Shown here piece after piece: positions 28,192-37,682 of a DNA stretch of 64,000 nucleotides. The DNA is taken from NCBI RefSeq assembly GCF_000429305.1, contig NZ_AUBP01000026.1, positions 62,001 to 126,000 on the forward strand. The letters run 5' to 3'. A program made the translations under genes and the position numbers. The DNA is from Desulfovibrio inopinatus DSM 10711. GTDB lineage: Bacteria; Desulfobacterota; Desulfovibrionia; Desulfovibrionales; Desulfovibrionaceae. Within the stretch, counting starts at the first letter, position 1. Each line of letters begins with the position of its first letter. The notes under the pieces were generated by a model. It made no database searches. It was not told the origin of the DNA and saw nothing but the letters and a program-made list of their open reading frames with translations.

Positions 28192-29364
28192 CTATGCGCC
28201 TGCCGTCGAACGAAACCCCGGCAAGGCAAGCGTTTTTTCGTATATGTTCATCATCTGACGGGCAGCGTTGTCCCATGAATAATGCTGAGCCCGTTTTCGC
28301 GCCTGCTCTGACAACGTTTCGCGTAATTCTGTTTCTTCAACAAGTCGCGTCATCGCATCTGCAATGGCACTGCTCTCGGTCGGGTCCACAAGAAGCGCTC
28401 CATGAGGTCCGGTGACTTCGGGCAACGCACTCGTGTTCGATGTGACAACCGCCGCCCCATGCGCCATGGCTTCCAGCACAGGGAGACCAAACCCTTCAAA
28501 AAGCGACGGGTATAAAAACGCATAGCAATTGGCATATAACCAGCTCAGTGTTTCATCCGAAACATATCCGGTCAACACAACGTCTTGCTCAATGCCGAGA
28601 GCGCGTAGCTTGGCGACAGCTTCTTCCATAAGCCATCCTTTGCCGCCAGCCAAGACAAGCGGCGCGACGTGACCATGCCGAGCCTTGAACGCTGCATAGG
28701 CTTCGAAGAGTCGCGCATGGTTCTTTCGCGGTTCCACGGTTCCCACGGACAACCAAAACGATTTCGGAGCCATACTCGAAAATGCACCAGAGGACGTTGG
28801 CAAATTTTGGGCGTCAAACCGGCAGCCCAAGGAAATGGCTTCAATCCGTTCCCTGGGATAGTGCGGAAATATTCGTAAGAAATGCTCGGCCGTGGTGCGC
28901 GAGTTGCTTACGATGAAATCGGCATGCATCGCCGCCGTAAATACGCCGTTGAAACAAATGGCACGGTTGTCTTCCGTGGTCCACCCCGGATTTTCCACAA
29001 ACGACAAATCATGCAGGGTGTACACCAGACGCGCATGACGCAAAGCGCTCGGACAGTAAAAATTGTTGGAATGAATAATGTCGGGCGATCCTAATCGCTT
29101 CTCGAAATCTCCCGGGGGATTACGCCAGAATTTTTTGGAGGTATTGAAACAGGAAAACGTCGGTCCGCGCGAAAAGCGAGAATCACCTTTGATACAGAGC
29201 GTTTTGGACGTATCCGTATCCCAAAACGCATCACCGAAGACAGGGTATTGGATGTACTCGTTCTCGGTATCGGCTTGAGAAAGTGCCGACAACAACGAGT
29301 GTGCCAAATACCCACAGCCGGCCTTGGCCTTCCCGGTCTGACTCACATCAAATCCAATGCGCAT
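28192..29364 (-). CDS. family 4 glycosyltransferase
   Basis: 390 residues, GT-B fold, retaining enzyme. Typical features: MRIGFDVSQTGKAKAGCGY at the start (donor-side glycine loop), WLSVGTVEPRKNHARLFEAY near residue 210, the E-x7-E site in PSLFEGFGLPVLEAMAHG near residue 300, and a final NAARQM helix. Adds a sugar (probably mannose or a 6-deoxyhexose) to a lipid-linked glycan at the inner membrane. Located in the O-antigen minus operon, 17 bases upstream of the Gmd-like gene. Acceptor unknown. Confidence 0.88.
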   Translation of the reverse strand: MRIGFDVSQTGKAKAGCGYLAHSLLSALSQADTENEYIQYPVFGDAFWDTDTSKTLCIKGDSRFSRGPTFSCFNTSKKFWRNPPGDFEKRLGSPDIIHSNNFYCPSALRHARLVYTLHDLSFVENPGWTTEDNRAICFNGVFTAAMHADFIVSNSRTTAEHFLRIFPHYPRERIEAISLGCRFDAQNLPTSSGAFSSMAPKSFWLSVGTVEPRKNHARLFEAYAAFKARHGHVAPLVLAGGKGWLMEEAVAKLRALGIEQDVVLTGYVSDETLSWLYANCYAFLYPSLFEGFGLPVLEAMAHGAAVVTSNTSALPEVTGPHGALLVDPTESSAIADAMTRLVEETELRETLSEQARKRAQHYSWDNAARQMMNIYEKTLALPGFRSTAGA

Positions 29365-29442
29365 GAAAATTATCCAAGAAGTAGAGAACTATTGTGTAGA
29401 GAACGAAGGCTGTCTACGTTTTTTCCGTGATGCGGGCAAGGT

Positions 29443-30303
29443 CTAGCCAGCGAGCCAGTTCCGAATGGTTTGCAGCATGGCTTTCGTGACACGACCATTC
29501 ATACGGAGCGCCGTCCACACGGAGATGGTACCAACCGCCGCGGCAAACACCTTGTGCCGGTCTCTCGTGATCCCCATGGCCTCCACTTTCGCGTGGGCAT
29601 AGTTGAAGAGCCAACGGTCTGGCGTTTTTCCCAGCAGTTTTTTCGTAAAATGATTGATCTCTTCATGCACGGCTAAACGATGTTTGACGGTAAACGCCTC
29701 GTCATGCAACCGTGTCGCAGCCAAGGTTTGTGGAATGCGAGCAAATGTCGCTCCACCAAGCGCCAAACGAAGCCAGTATTCGTAATCCATACCACGTACG
29801 GTTTCGTTCAGCGGACCAAAGCGTTTCACGGTAGACGCACGAAAAAATGCTGCCGGTTGACTGATGAAACAGCGTTCAGTCAACACATCAAAGGAAAAAT
29901 CTTCCACCGGATAGGCTTCGATAATGGCATCGTCTTCATCAATATGATTGGAGCCGCCATAGACCACATCCACCTCAGAGTGAGCCTCAAAAAACGCGGC
30001 AACGGTGGTCAATGCATCGGGATAATAGATATCATCGGCATTGAGCCAGCCGTAAATGTCGACATCAAGACGAGCGAATCCTTTATTGATGGCATTGGCT
30101 GGTCCCGTGTCGGGTTCACTGACGAACGTGACCGCGTCTCCATACGTCGACATAACCTGATGGGTTTCGTCACGGCTTTGCCCATCCATGACAATATATT
30201 GCAACGAAACGCCGGTTTGCGCCAACACGCTATTAACGGCTTTGCTGATGAACCGGCCTTGATTAAACGATGGCGTAACAATACCGAATGTGAGTGTATG
30301 CAT
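29443..30303 (-). CDS. family 2 glycosyltransferase
   Basis: 286 residues, GT-A fold, inverting enzyme. It opens with FGIVTPSFNQGRFISKAVNSVLAQ and VMDGQSRDET, has the metal-binding DxD region as YGWLNADDIYYPDA near residue 93, and the RGMDYEYWLRLALGG acceptor block near 170. The C-terminal tail is basic and lightly hydrophobic, suggesting membrane contact. Part of the same polysaccharide operon, similar in type to the GT2 gene at 36819. Confidence 0.87.
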   Translation of the reverse strand: MHTLTFGIVTPSFNQGRFISKAVNSVLAQTGVSLQYIVMDGQSRDETHQVMSTYGDAVTFVSEPDTGPANAINKGFARLDVDIYGWLNADDIYYPDALTTVAAFFEAHSEVDVVYGGSNHIDEDDAIIEAYPVEDFSFDVLTERCFISQPAAFFRASTVKRFGPLNETVRGMDYEYWLRLALGGATFARIPQTLAATRLHDEAFTVKHRLAVHEEINHFTKKLLGKTPDRWLFNYAHAKVEAMGITRDRHKVFAAAVGTISVWTALRMNGRVTKAMLQTIRNWLAG

Positions 30304-30395
30304 AGGTGATTATTGTGTCGTAGCGTAGGAAACGCCCCCAACGTCCAAGGGGCGCCCTGCACCTGTAGTGGGATCAGTCATGGAGACGTCGTGTT

Positions 30396-33257
30396 TTATA
30401 TCAACTCCACAGTCTCCTCCTCACCACGTAAACGGGCGGCGAGGCATTTGACGCCAAGAAGACGAGGATCATCACTGAGACCAGCGCGTTTGGGACTGAA
30501 CGAGGGAGAGACGGTGATTTCGACAAGTCCCCCCTCTTCTTTCACGGGGGTCGTCAACAAACCACGTTCACCACGTTTCAATGTGATGCTGGACGAAGAA
30601 ATATTTTTTCCGGACAAACTGACCGTTACTTTCTTATGAGGCAGTTCCGGTGGAGCAATCACATCGAGTTCGAGCAGTCGTGTCCCTTCTGCCGGAGCTG
30701 CGGTCACGGTAAACGACGACCGCGTCCACGAGCCTTCACCAGAGTCGTCTCTATCCACGCCAAACAAGCCATTCTCATAGCATCGTGTCGACTCAAGAAC
30801 ATCTTTGAAAACCGCCAGATAGCCTTTGGCCATTTCTTCAGGCCCACCGAAATCGGTAAGCCGCTTGCGTCCTTTGGCCACCAGCGCCTCCCGCCGGTCG
30901 CGGGCTTCTGCATCATCTAGGCCACTCCCGGCAAGCTCTTCCAGCGCCGTCACCATGGTCTCGGGTCGTTTGGGATCGAAAAACAACGCCGCATCGCCAG
31001 CGACTTCCGGCAAGCTCGTCACATTGGAACAGGCCACCGGAACATCATGCAAAAAGGCTTCGAGCACCGGCATGCCGAATCCCTCGTACAGCGACGGAAA
31101 AATAAGGGCCATGGCATTGGCAAATAAAGCTTCAAACGCCTTTTCATCGAGATAGCCTGGGAAAACGACCATATCGAATAACTTCATGGCGCGAACCGCA
31201 TCTTCAATCACGGGCTTTTCATGCCCCGGTGCCCCTGTGAGCACCAGTTTGACCGCATTGTCAGGGTGGCGAGCCTGAAACATTCCGAATGCCGTCAGCA
31301 GCATTTTATGATTTTTATGCTGCCAAAAATTCGCCGGATAAAGGAAATATGATCCCGCTGTCAGCCCGAGAGACCCAAGAATCTCCGTCTGACTGGCTTT
31401 ATCGACCTGCGGTAACCGGTTGGCCATGGTAATGTGCACCGTTTCCACCTGGTCGGGGACGAGAGCCGTATTGTCCAAGACGGTCTGGCGAACATACTCG
31501 GAAATACATACGAGCCGATCGGATTTTTCCGCCGCATTTTTGAAATGCAAGCCGCGCTGGTACCGATCTTCATCGGAAAAAAACGCCGGATAATACAGAT
31601 ATTGCAAATCATAAATAACACCCACTGTGGGAATGCGGGGGTCATGATAGAACGGCGCGGTAAACGGATTGAATAAGAGATCGGCCTTCAAAGAATGAAC
31701 AAGAGAACTATCGCGATTCAATCGGTCATGAACATGGGCTTTGAGACGATACAACACGGAATGTGGAAGCGTTTTTTCCGCTCCCCAAACGAGACGTCCC
31801 CGTACTTTGCCCTTGAGTATCTGAAGTCTGGTAGGAGCATGCGGCTTCGTGTTCTCGGCATCAGGAGCTGTGCTCTCCACGGTCAAGCGGCGGGTGATAT
31901 TTTCGCAATCAAGCCAGGCAAGCTCATCGTGACTTTTGTCGTTGGTCAACAGGGTATACGTCCATTCCGGCGTCAATTGCGCAAGATTGCGTATCAACTC
32001 AAGCGTCATGAGCTTGGCCCCGCCATTGGCCCCACCCGGCAGTACGGGCGTCAGGTCGACAACAACATGCCGAGACTTCGTACATGTCTCCTCGGGCTCC
32101 TCCGCGGTCTCTTTTTTCGACGAGGAACGAAACAGGCTCTGCGTATTGGGAAGTCGACCCATATATGCCAACATTGAAAACACGGGCTCCAGTCCCATTT
32201 TTTTGAGGGCATGAACAAGTTCGGTAATCTGTGCTTGGAGTGCTTCAACGCGTATTTGTGCCGTCCGGGCAAGGTCGGTCAATTCCAAAATTTGATCATG
32301 TCGAGCATTGCGGTCGGCTTCGCTTTCAATGAGACGAAGTTGACATTCACGGTCGCGCACCACCACCTCGTCACGTTCACGACACGCGGCAACAAGCGCC
32401 CCGACAGCGGCTTTCTCCGGTCCGCCGACAAAGACGGCGTTTCGCGCTGTTGTGTCTGTTGCACCAAGGGAAGAACGTGATGCAAAGACAAACATATCAT
32501 AGGCAAATCGTGCCGGACGAAACACATGATGGATGAAGCCTGCTTCGGCCAAAAGCTGTTTGATGGATGTTTTACTGTATAAAAACAAATGCTCATCCGG
32601 AATCATCATACGCAAAAACGGATCGTCACGGGCAACGAGTTCATCGTAGGTTGCTGTTTCCGGAAAACACGGTGTTTGCAGCATCAACAGGCCGTCTGTT
32701 CCGGCAAGCTGACGACACCGGGACAGCACTCCAGCAGGATCGTCTACATGCTCAATCACATCCATCAAAGTCAGCACATCGATGGAACCAGGATCGGCCT
32801 CGACATCCTGGGCAGTGCCGACGAGAACATCGACACCAAAATGTTCACGAGCAAACGTCGCAGCAAAAGAACTCATCTCCGTCCCGGAAGCGGAGAAACC
32901 GGCAGCCTGTGCCAAAGCGACAAATCCGCCATGTCCACACCCGAGATCGATAAACCGCGCCGGCGGCAGACGGAATTCAAGCAATGTATCAAGCCAGTAT
33001 GGACAGCGTTCCGATAAATCGGCAACAGACCGGCCTGCAATATCGCTCTGCCCAAGCGTCTCTCGCTGATGCTCAAGCCAATATTGCTTGCCATAGAATC
33101 CTTCGTCGGTCGTGGACGCGGACGCTCCTGCTCCCTGTCGGCCGGATATGGCCACCAACGTATAGCACTCTCGACACAGCGCATACGCGTCGGAATACGG
33201 TTCGAGTTGGGTATTGCCGCACCAGCATAGAGGAGACTGCTCTTGAGTATGCATCAT
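30396..33257 (-). CDS. methyltransferase / coiled-coil / glycosyltransferase fusion
   Basis: 953 residues with four parts. Residues 10-35 form a zinc-finger-like cluster (CWCGNTQ...CRECY). Residues 80-300 are a class I SAM methyltransferase (FIDLGCGHGGF, LTLMDVIEHVDDP). Residues 300-350 are charged and heptad-like, predicting a coiled coil. Residues 395-800 are a GT4-type glycosyltransferase with ANFWQHKNHKMLLTAF and the E-x7-E site PSLYEGFGMPVLEAFLHDV near 690. A beta-rich tail ends the protein. Its gene overlaps the Wzt gene by 4 bases. A methyltransferase with coiled coil beside a Wzt recalls the chain-capping WbdD/Wzt pair, so it may cap or measure the chain; that is inference. Confidence 0.85.
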   Translation of the reverse strand: MMHTQEQSPLCWCGNTQLEPYSDAYALCRECYTLVAISGRQGAGASASTTDEGFYGKQYWLEHQRETLGQSDIAGRSVADLSERCPYWLDTLLEFRLPPARFIDLGCGHGGFVALAQAAGFSASGTEMSSFAATFAREHFGVDVLVGTAQDVEADPGSIDVLTLMDVIEHVDDPAGVLSRCRQLAGTDGLLMLQTPCFPETATYDELVARDDPFLRMMIPDEHLFLYSKTSIKQLLAEAGFIHHVFRPARFAYDMFVFASRSSLGATDTTARNAVFVGGPEKAAVGALVAACRERDEVVVRDRECQLRLIESEADRNARHDQILELTDLARTAQIRVEALQAQITELVHALKKMGLEPVFSMLAYMGRLPNTQSLFRSSSKKETAEEPEETCTKSRHVVVDLTPVLPGGANGGAKLMTLELIRNLAQLTPEWTYTLLTNDKSHDELAWLDCENITRRLTVESTAPDAENTKPHAPTRLQILKGKVRGRLVWGAEKTLPHSVLYRLKAHVHDRLNRDSSLVHSLKADLLFNPFTAPFYHDPRIPTVGVIYDLQYLYYPAFFSDEDRYQRGLHFKNAAEKSDRLVCISEYVRQTVLDNTALVPDQVETVHITMANRLPQVDKASQTEILGSLGLTAGSYFLYPANFWQHKNHKMLLTAFGMFQARHPDNAVKLVLTGAPGHEKPVIEDAVRAMKLFDMVVFPGYLDEKAFEALFANAMALIFPSLYEGFGMPVLEAFLHDVPVACSNVTSLPEVAGDAALFFDPKRPETMVTALEELAGSGLDDAEARDRREALVAKGRKRLTDFGGPEEMAKGYLAVFKDVLESTRCYENGLFGVDRDDSGEGSWTRSSFTVTAAPAEGTRLLELDVIAPPELPHKKVTVSLSGKNISSSSITLKRGERGLLTTPVKEEGGLVEITVSPSFSPKRAGLSDDPRLLGVKCLAARLRGEEETVELI

Positions 33258-34699
33258 GTTTCCGGAGTTGTGGTTTCCCCTACGGGACCAACCAACATGG
33301 TGGCCCGACCGGGCAGATTGGCGACCCCATGATGGGTAAGTTGAACCGGTTCGGTATTGCGCACACGGTATTGAACAAGAAACGCACCGACTCCGGTGGC
33401 GATATGAAGAATCTGAATCACCCCTTCGAGATCGGCATGAAAAAAATCGGAACGCCGGTCATAATCCCGTGGCGTCATCGTGGAGAAACCGAGATTGAAC
33501 GTATATTCACCTGGCGCAAGATCAAGCTGCAACTCAAATCGTAATCGAATTTCCTGGCCAGCTCGGACTGCCCTTGGAACGGGATTATCGAATTGCAACG
33601 TGTTCTTTCCAAAAACAATGACACGCTTCTCGTTGGCAAGTTCCACGCCGGCGATGGGAACTCCGATATCGTCATGCGCCCGATAACGGCAATATACTAC
33701 AACGGTCTCCCCTTGCTCGAAACTTCCGCGAGGATTCCCCGTAGAGTCGCACAGCGCAACGTCAAGTAACGCCATATGATCACCCGTCGCCATGGACACC
33801 GTCGAGATATCAAGCATCGCTTCTGCAGGGGGCCAATAATCGCTGTCAGCGATGGTCATTCCTTCCGTCGTCGCCGGTGTTTTTTGTGTATCGAATCCGG
33901 CGTCTGGTGTCTCGACCTGATGAACGATTTGTCCCGACGCAAGAACCATATAAAGTTTCACGGCTTCAGAAGCATCCCCAAGAAAGCGGGTTCGTCCGTG
34001 TTGGAGATACAAAGCGCGTCGGCAAAATTGTGCAACGTCGTTCATGGCATGCGAAACAAGAATGACCGCTGTTCCCTTCGCCAAGAGCCCTTCCAAACGG
34101 GCATAGCATTTTTGACGAAAAAACACGTCGCCCACCGCCAAGGCTTCGTCGATAATCAGAACGTCCGGCTCCAGACTCGTGGTGACGGCAAAGGCCAGGC
34201 GCATGAACATACCGCTGGAATAGGTTTTGACGGGTTGGTCGATGTAATCGCCAATGTCGGCAAAGCCAAGCATGTCATCAAGCTTGTCGCGCACCACGTC
34301 CTTCGGAATACCTAACATCGCCGCATTCATAAATATATTGCGGCGTCCTGTATATTCCGGATTGAAGCCACTGCCGAGTTCAAGGAGCGCACTGACGCGC
34401 GGCGGCACGTAGACCAATCCCGTCGTTGGCGCAAGAACACCGGCAAGAATCTGCAACAATGTGCTTTTTCCCGCTCCATTGCGGCCAATGATGCCGAAAG
34501 CTTCTCCACGCTGTATGGAAAACGACACATCGACAAGTGCGTGATGCTCCTTACAGAACATGCGATCGGGTCGACCCCATACGGCCTGCTTGAGCCTATC
34601 AAGAGGCCGATCATAGAGGCGATATGTTTTGGACAATCCTTCAACCCGCATGAGCGGTTGGTTGGTCTCGGACGAAGAAATATCAGACGGCATCGGCAA
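33254..34699 (-). CDS. wzt: polysaccharide ABC exporter ATPase with C-terminal glycan-binding domain (Wzt)
   Basis: 481 residues. The ATPase domain (about 15-260) has Walker A GIIGRNGAGKST, the O-antigen exporter feature LLELGSGFNPEYTGRRN, signature TYSSGMFMRLAFAV, Walker B VLIIDEALAVGD and H-loop VSHAM. Residues 300-470 are a beta-sandwich like the Wzt C-terminal domain, which recognises the finished chain (LRFELQLDLAPGEYTFNLGFST). It overlaps wzm by 17 bases. With Wzm it flips undecaprenyl-linked polysaccharide to the periplasm. Confidence 0.92.
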   Translation of the reverse strand: MPMPSDISSSETNQPLMRVEGLSKTYRLYDRPLDRLKQAVWGRPDRMFCKEHHALVDVSFSIQRGEAFGIIGRNGAGKSTLLQILAGVLAPTTGLVYVPPRVSALLELGSGFNPEYTGRRNIFMNAAMLGIPKDVVRDKLDDMLGFADIGDYIDQPVKTYSSGMFMRLAFAVTTSLEPDVLIIDEALAVGDVFFRQKCYARLEGLLAKGTAVILVSHAMNDVAQFCRRALYLQHGRTRFLGDASEAVKLYMVLASGQIVHQVETPDAGFDTQKTPATTEGMTIADSDYWPPAEAMLDISTVSMATGDHMALLDVALCDSTGNPRGSFEQGETVVVYCRYRAHDDIGVPIAGVELANEKRVIVFGKNTLQFDNPVPRAVRAGQEIRLRFELQLDLAPGEYTFNLGFSTMTPRDYDRRSDFFHADLEGVIQILHIATGVGAFLVQYRVRNTEPVQLTHHGVANLPGRATMLVGPVGETTTPET

Positions 34700-35555
34700 A
34701 CCACCGTTTGCTTTTCATAAAAACCACATAGCCGATCATAAAAATGAGGAACCCAAAACAGGTAACCCCACCCAACGCGATCCAATCCGGCGTCTGACCA
34801 AAAATGAGAAAACGTCGGAAATGGTCCACGATAATATGCATGGGATTCAATCCAAGATAAAAGCGCATGCGCTCAGGGGCCAATGTAATGGGATAGAGAA
34901 TCGGCGTACCGAAAAAATAGAGCTGCACCAACACCGTCGTCAAATGCTGAATATCGCGAAGATAGACGCCAGCTGCGGCCAAAAACCACATGAGCCCCAA
35001 GGTGAACAGCATAAGCGGAATATACGCCAGGGGGAGAAACACCGCGGTCCATGGAAGCGTTCCCGTCGCGATGACTACCCCAGCAAGAACAAGAAGCAGG
35101 CTCAACACCGACCCCCAGAAGGAAGCCAGCAATGAACTGATCGCTAAAATTTCCAAAGGGAAAACAACTTTTTTGACGTACACCATATTTCGCACTACAA
35201 GCGTCGGCGCCTGGACAAGACTGATGGAAAACACTTCGTAAGCAACGATCCCGGTGAACAGAATCAAGGCGTATTCAAACAGATTGGACGGCACATCCGG
35301 ATTCCAACGTGCCTTGAAAATAACGCCGAACACGAAGGTATAGACGCCAAGCATGAGCAGCGGTGACAACAGAGTCCAGAGAACACCAAGTTGTGTTCCC
35401 TGATACCTGGCCCGAAACTCCTGCCCGGCAGTTTCCCTAATAAGTTCGCGTTGCGCCCAGAGCCGGTCAAAAAGCCGAACAGGGTTAAACAAACGAAATA
35501 ACGCCGTTTCGGCCCGCCATTTGGCGGAAAGTTCCATCGGTGTACTATCCTGCAT
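34683..35555 (-). CDS. wzm: polysaccharide ABC exporter permease (Wzm)
   Basis: ABC-2 type inner-membrane permease, 290 residues with about six helices. The motif LFDRLWAQRELIRETAGQEF before the first helix and GVLWTLLSPLLMLGVYTFVFGVIF are characteristic of Wzm/KpsM/TagG. The start may be ATG 35555 or ATG 35537 (MELSAKWRAE), which has AGGA 10 bases upstream. First gene of the minus-strand O-antigen operon, divergent from the GT arm at 35640; promoters for both lie in the 84 bases between. Confidence 0.92.
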   Translation of the reverse strand: MQDSTPMELSAKWRAETALFRLFNPVRLFDRLWAQRELIRETAGQEFRARYQGTQLGVLWTLLSPLLMLGVYTFVFGVIFKARWNPDVPSNLFEYALILFTGIVAYEVFSISLVQAPTLVVRNMVYVKKVVFPLEILAISSLLASFWGSVLSLLLVLAGVVIATGTLPWTAVFLPLAYIPLMLFTLGLMWFLAAAGVYLRDIQHLTTVLVQLYFFGTPILYPITLAPERMRFYLGLNPMHIIVDHFRRFLIFGQTPDWIALGGVTCFGFLIFMIGYVVFMKSKRWFADAV

Positions 35556-35639
35556 ACGGGCGATTACCTATGCTCTTGGTGTCCCGGCGTCAAGAAAGAC
35601 AGGACTTCTCATGGACCTCTGGAATGAAAGGGAGAAAAC

Positions 35640-36779
35640 GTGCGCGTCAGCATTGATGCTTCAAGCCTGAGTTATCCCAAACGAACCGGTATCGGCCGGA
35701 TGCTCGAATGCCTTTTACCGCGTATGGTGGACCAAGCCGGCAACACAATACGTTTTATCCTCGTATCGGGGCAGCCACTCCATCATCCCGTTGCCGTCTC
35801 TCTTGTCCAATCCGAAGCCGTCGACGCGATAACAGCCTCGTTTCCTTCGCTCTTTGTTTGGCAGCAACTCGCCATGCATCGTCAAGTGCGACAGGCGCAG
35901 GCCTCGGTACATATGTGTGTTGACGGTTTGCGTCCCCTGTTTCTTCCATGTGACAGTCTTGGCTTTGCCAATGATCTGCTCTGGCATCGTCATCCTGATA
36001 CATTGGCATGGCACGTTCGGACGGTCTATCGGCTCCGCCAACGAAGCAGCTTAAAGCAACATAAAGCTGTTCTGGCCATCTCCCGATTCACGCAACGAGA
36101 ATATCGAGACCACTTCGGTGCAGACGCCGATCATGTCGAAGCGGCTGCCCTTCCAGGTGTGGACATGACCCAGTTTCACCCACTTCAGGAAGACGACGAG
36201 CAACAACGCTGTCGTTTTCTGGAGCAAACCGGACTCCAGCCCGGCTATTTTGTCTGTCTCGGCAACGTGATGCCACATAAAAATCTGGCATGTGCCGTTT
36301 CGGCCTGGGAAATCCTGGCCGAACGGGTTGATACGCCGCCACAGCTCGCCGTCATTGGCTTGGGAGGACGTACTCTTGCCGGATTCTCTACCGAAGACCT
36401 GTCACGTCGTGGGATAGTCTCTTTAGGCTATCTTTCCGATGAAGACGTGCGCTTGGCCCTGCGAAGTTCAGCCGGATTAGTCTTTCCGTCACGATATGAG
36501 GGCTTTGGTCTGCCGATTCTCGAAGCCATGGCGAGCGGCGTTCCGGTTGCTGCTTCAACGGCTCCGGCGCTGCTGGAAGCTGCCGGGAATGCCTGTCTGA
36601 GTTTTTCTCCGGATTCCCCCGACGAATTGGCCCGTGCTGTATGTCGCCTCATGACCGACACGACTCTCCGCTCGACTCTGATTCAAGCCGGGCTTAAACG
36701 TGCCGTTGAACGATCCTGGGACCGCGGAGCAGCCGAACTGCTGAACACCTTGCACCGTCTGGCTTCCCCAGGAAGCTGA
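35640..36779 (+). CDS. family 4 glycosyltransferase
   Basis: 379 residues from GTG 35640 (GGGAG just upstream). GT-B fold: MRVSIDASSLSYPKRTGIGR with the glycine loop near residue 18, VCLGNVMPHKNLACAVSAWEIL near 205, and PSRYEGFGLPILEAMASGVPVAAS with the E-x7-E site near 285. First gene of the divergent plus-strand arm, transcribed away from wzm. Donor and acceptor are not readable. Confidence 0.88.
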   Translation: MRVSIDASSLSYPKRTGIGRMLECLLPRMVDQAGNTIRFILVSGQPLHHPVAVSLVQSEAVDAITASFPSLFVWQQLAMHRQVRQAQASVHMCVDGLRPLFLPCDSLGFANDLLWHRHPDTLAWHVRTVYRLRQRSSLKQHKAVLAISRFTQREYRDHFGADADHVEAAALPGVDMTQFHPLQEDDEQQRCRFLEQTGLQPGYFVCLGNVMPHKNLACAVSAWEILAERVDTPPQLAVIGLGGRTLAGFSTEDLSRRGIVSLGYLSDEDVRLALRSSAGLVFPSRYEGFGLPILEAMASGVPVAASTAPALLEAAGNACLSFSPDSPDELARAVCRLMTDTTLRSTLIQAGLKRAVERSWDRGAAELLNTLHRLASPGS

Positions 36780-36818
36780 CTTGTCATTCCTCCCGCTTCA
36801 ACGTATCCAGCCCAAGCC

Positions 36819-37679
36819 ATGTATACACACGCTTTGCCCACATTCTCTATTGTGACCCCGTCCTACAATCAAGCCGCGTTTTTGGAACAAACGTTGGAAA
36901 GCATTCATAACCAGCGTGGAGTCAACGTGGAGCATATTGTCATGGATGGCGGCTCTACCGATGGATCGGTTGAAATCATCACCGCGCGCGAAAAACAAAT
37001 CGCCTATTGGCAATCGGCCTCCGATGGCGGACAGGCACAAGCACTCCGTGACGGTTTTGCCCGCGCAACCGGCGATATTCTCGGCTGGCTCAACTCGGAT
37101 GATTATTATCTTTCTCCAACCGTTTTGCAGGAAACCGCGGCGGTATTTGCGCAGCATCCTGACGTTGATATCGTGACCTCCGATGTGGTGTTGGTTTCTG
37201 AAACCGGAGAGCCGCTTCTTATGGACATGGTCTTGCGTCCCGATCATTTCCGGATGCGCTACTGCATGGCAATGCCTCAGCAATCAACGTTTTGGCGACG
37301 CTCGGCATACGAGGCGGTTGGCGGTATCAATCCAGCATTCGCGCATTGTATGGATTTCGATTTGTTTCAACGCCTGAGCGAAGGGCGCTCAATCAAGCGT
37401 ATTCCCATGGTTGCCGCAGCATTTCGCATTCATCAATCGGGGAAAACGACGGTGCAAGCCGATGTTCAGCTCAACGAAGCCGGACAACTCCAACATCGAT
37501 ATGGCCAGGGCGTCGGCCATTGGTTTGCCATTAAAGCCGTCACGATGCTCGTTCGACTTGAGTCGACCGTGGCTGAAATCGGAGCGCTTCTCTCTGGGCG
37601 ATCATTGCCGACATTATTCAATGCTCGTCTCGAACCGATGCGTGGCTATATTAAACGAAAACATCATCTTGTGTTTTAA
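36819..37679 (+). CDS. family 2 glycosyltransferase
   Basis: 286 residues, GT-A fold: FSIVTPSYNQAAFLEQTLESI, VMDGGSTDGSVEII, DxD-region LGWLNSDDYYLS near residue 90, MDFDLFQRLSEG near 190. Same length and layout as the GT2 gene at 29443, so the two may be paralogues for similar linkages. 39 bases after the previous GT4 and 3 bases before the next. Confidence 0.88.
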   Translation: MYTHALPTFSIVTPSYNQAAFLEQTLESIHNQRGVNVEHIVMDGGSTDGSVEIITAREKQIAYWQSASDGGQAQALRDGFARATGDILGWLNSDDYYLSPTVLQETAAVFAQHPDVDIVTSDVVLVSETGEPLLMDMVLRPDHFRMRYCMAMPQQSTFWRRSAYEAVGGINPAFAHCMDFDLFQRLSEGRSIKRIPMVAAAFRIHQSGKTTVQADVQLNEAGQLQHRYGQGVGHWFAIKAVTMLVRLESTVAEIGALLSGRSLPTLFNARLEPMRGYIKRKHHLVF

Positions 37680-37682
37680 ATC

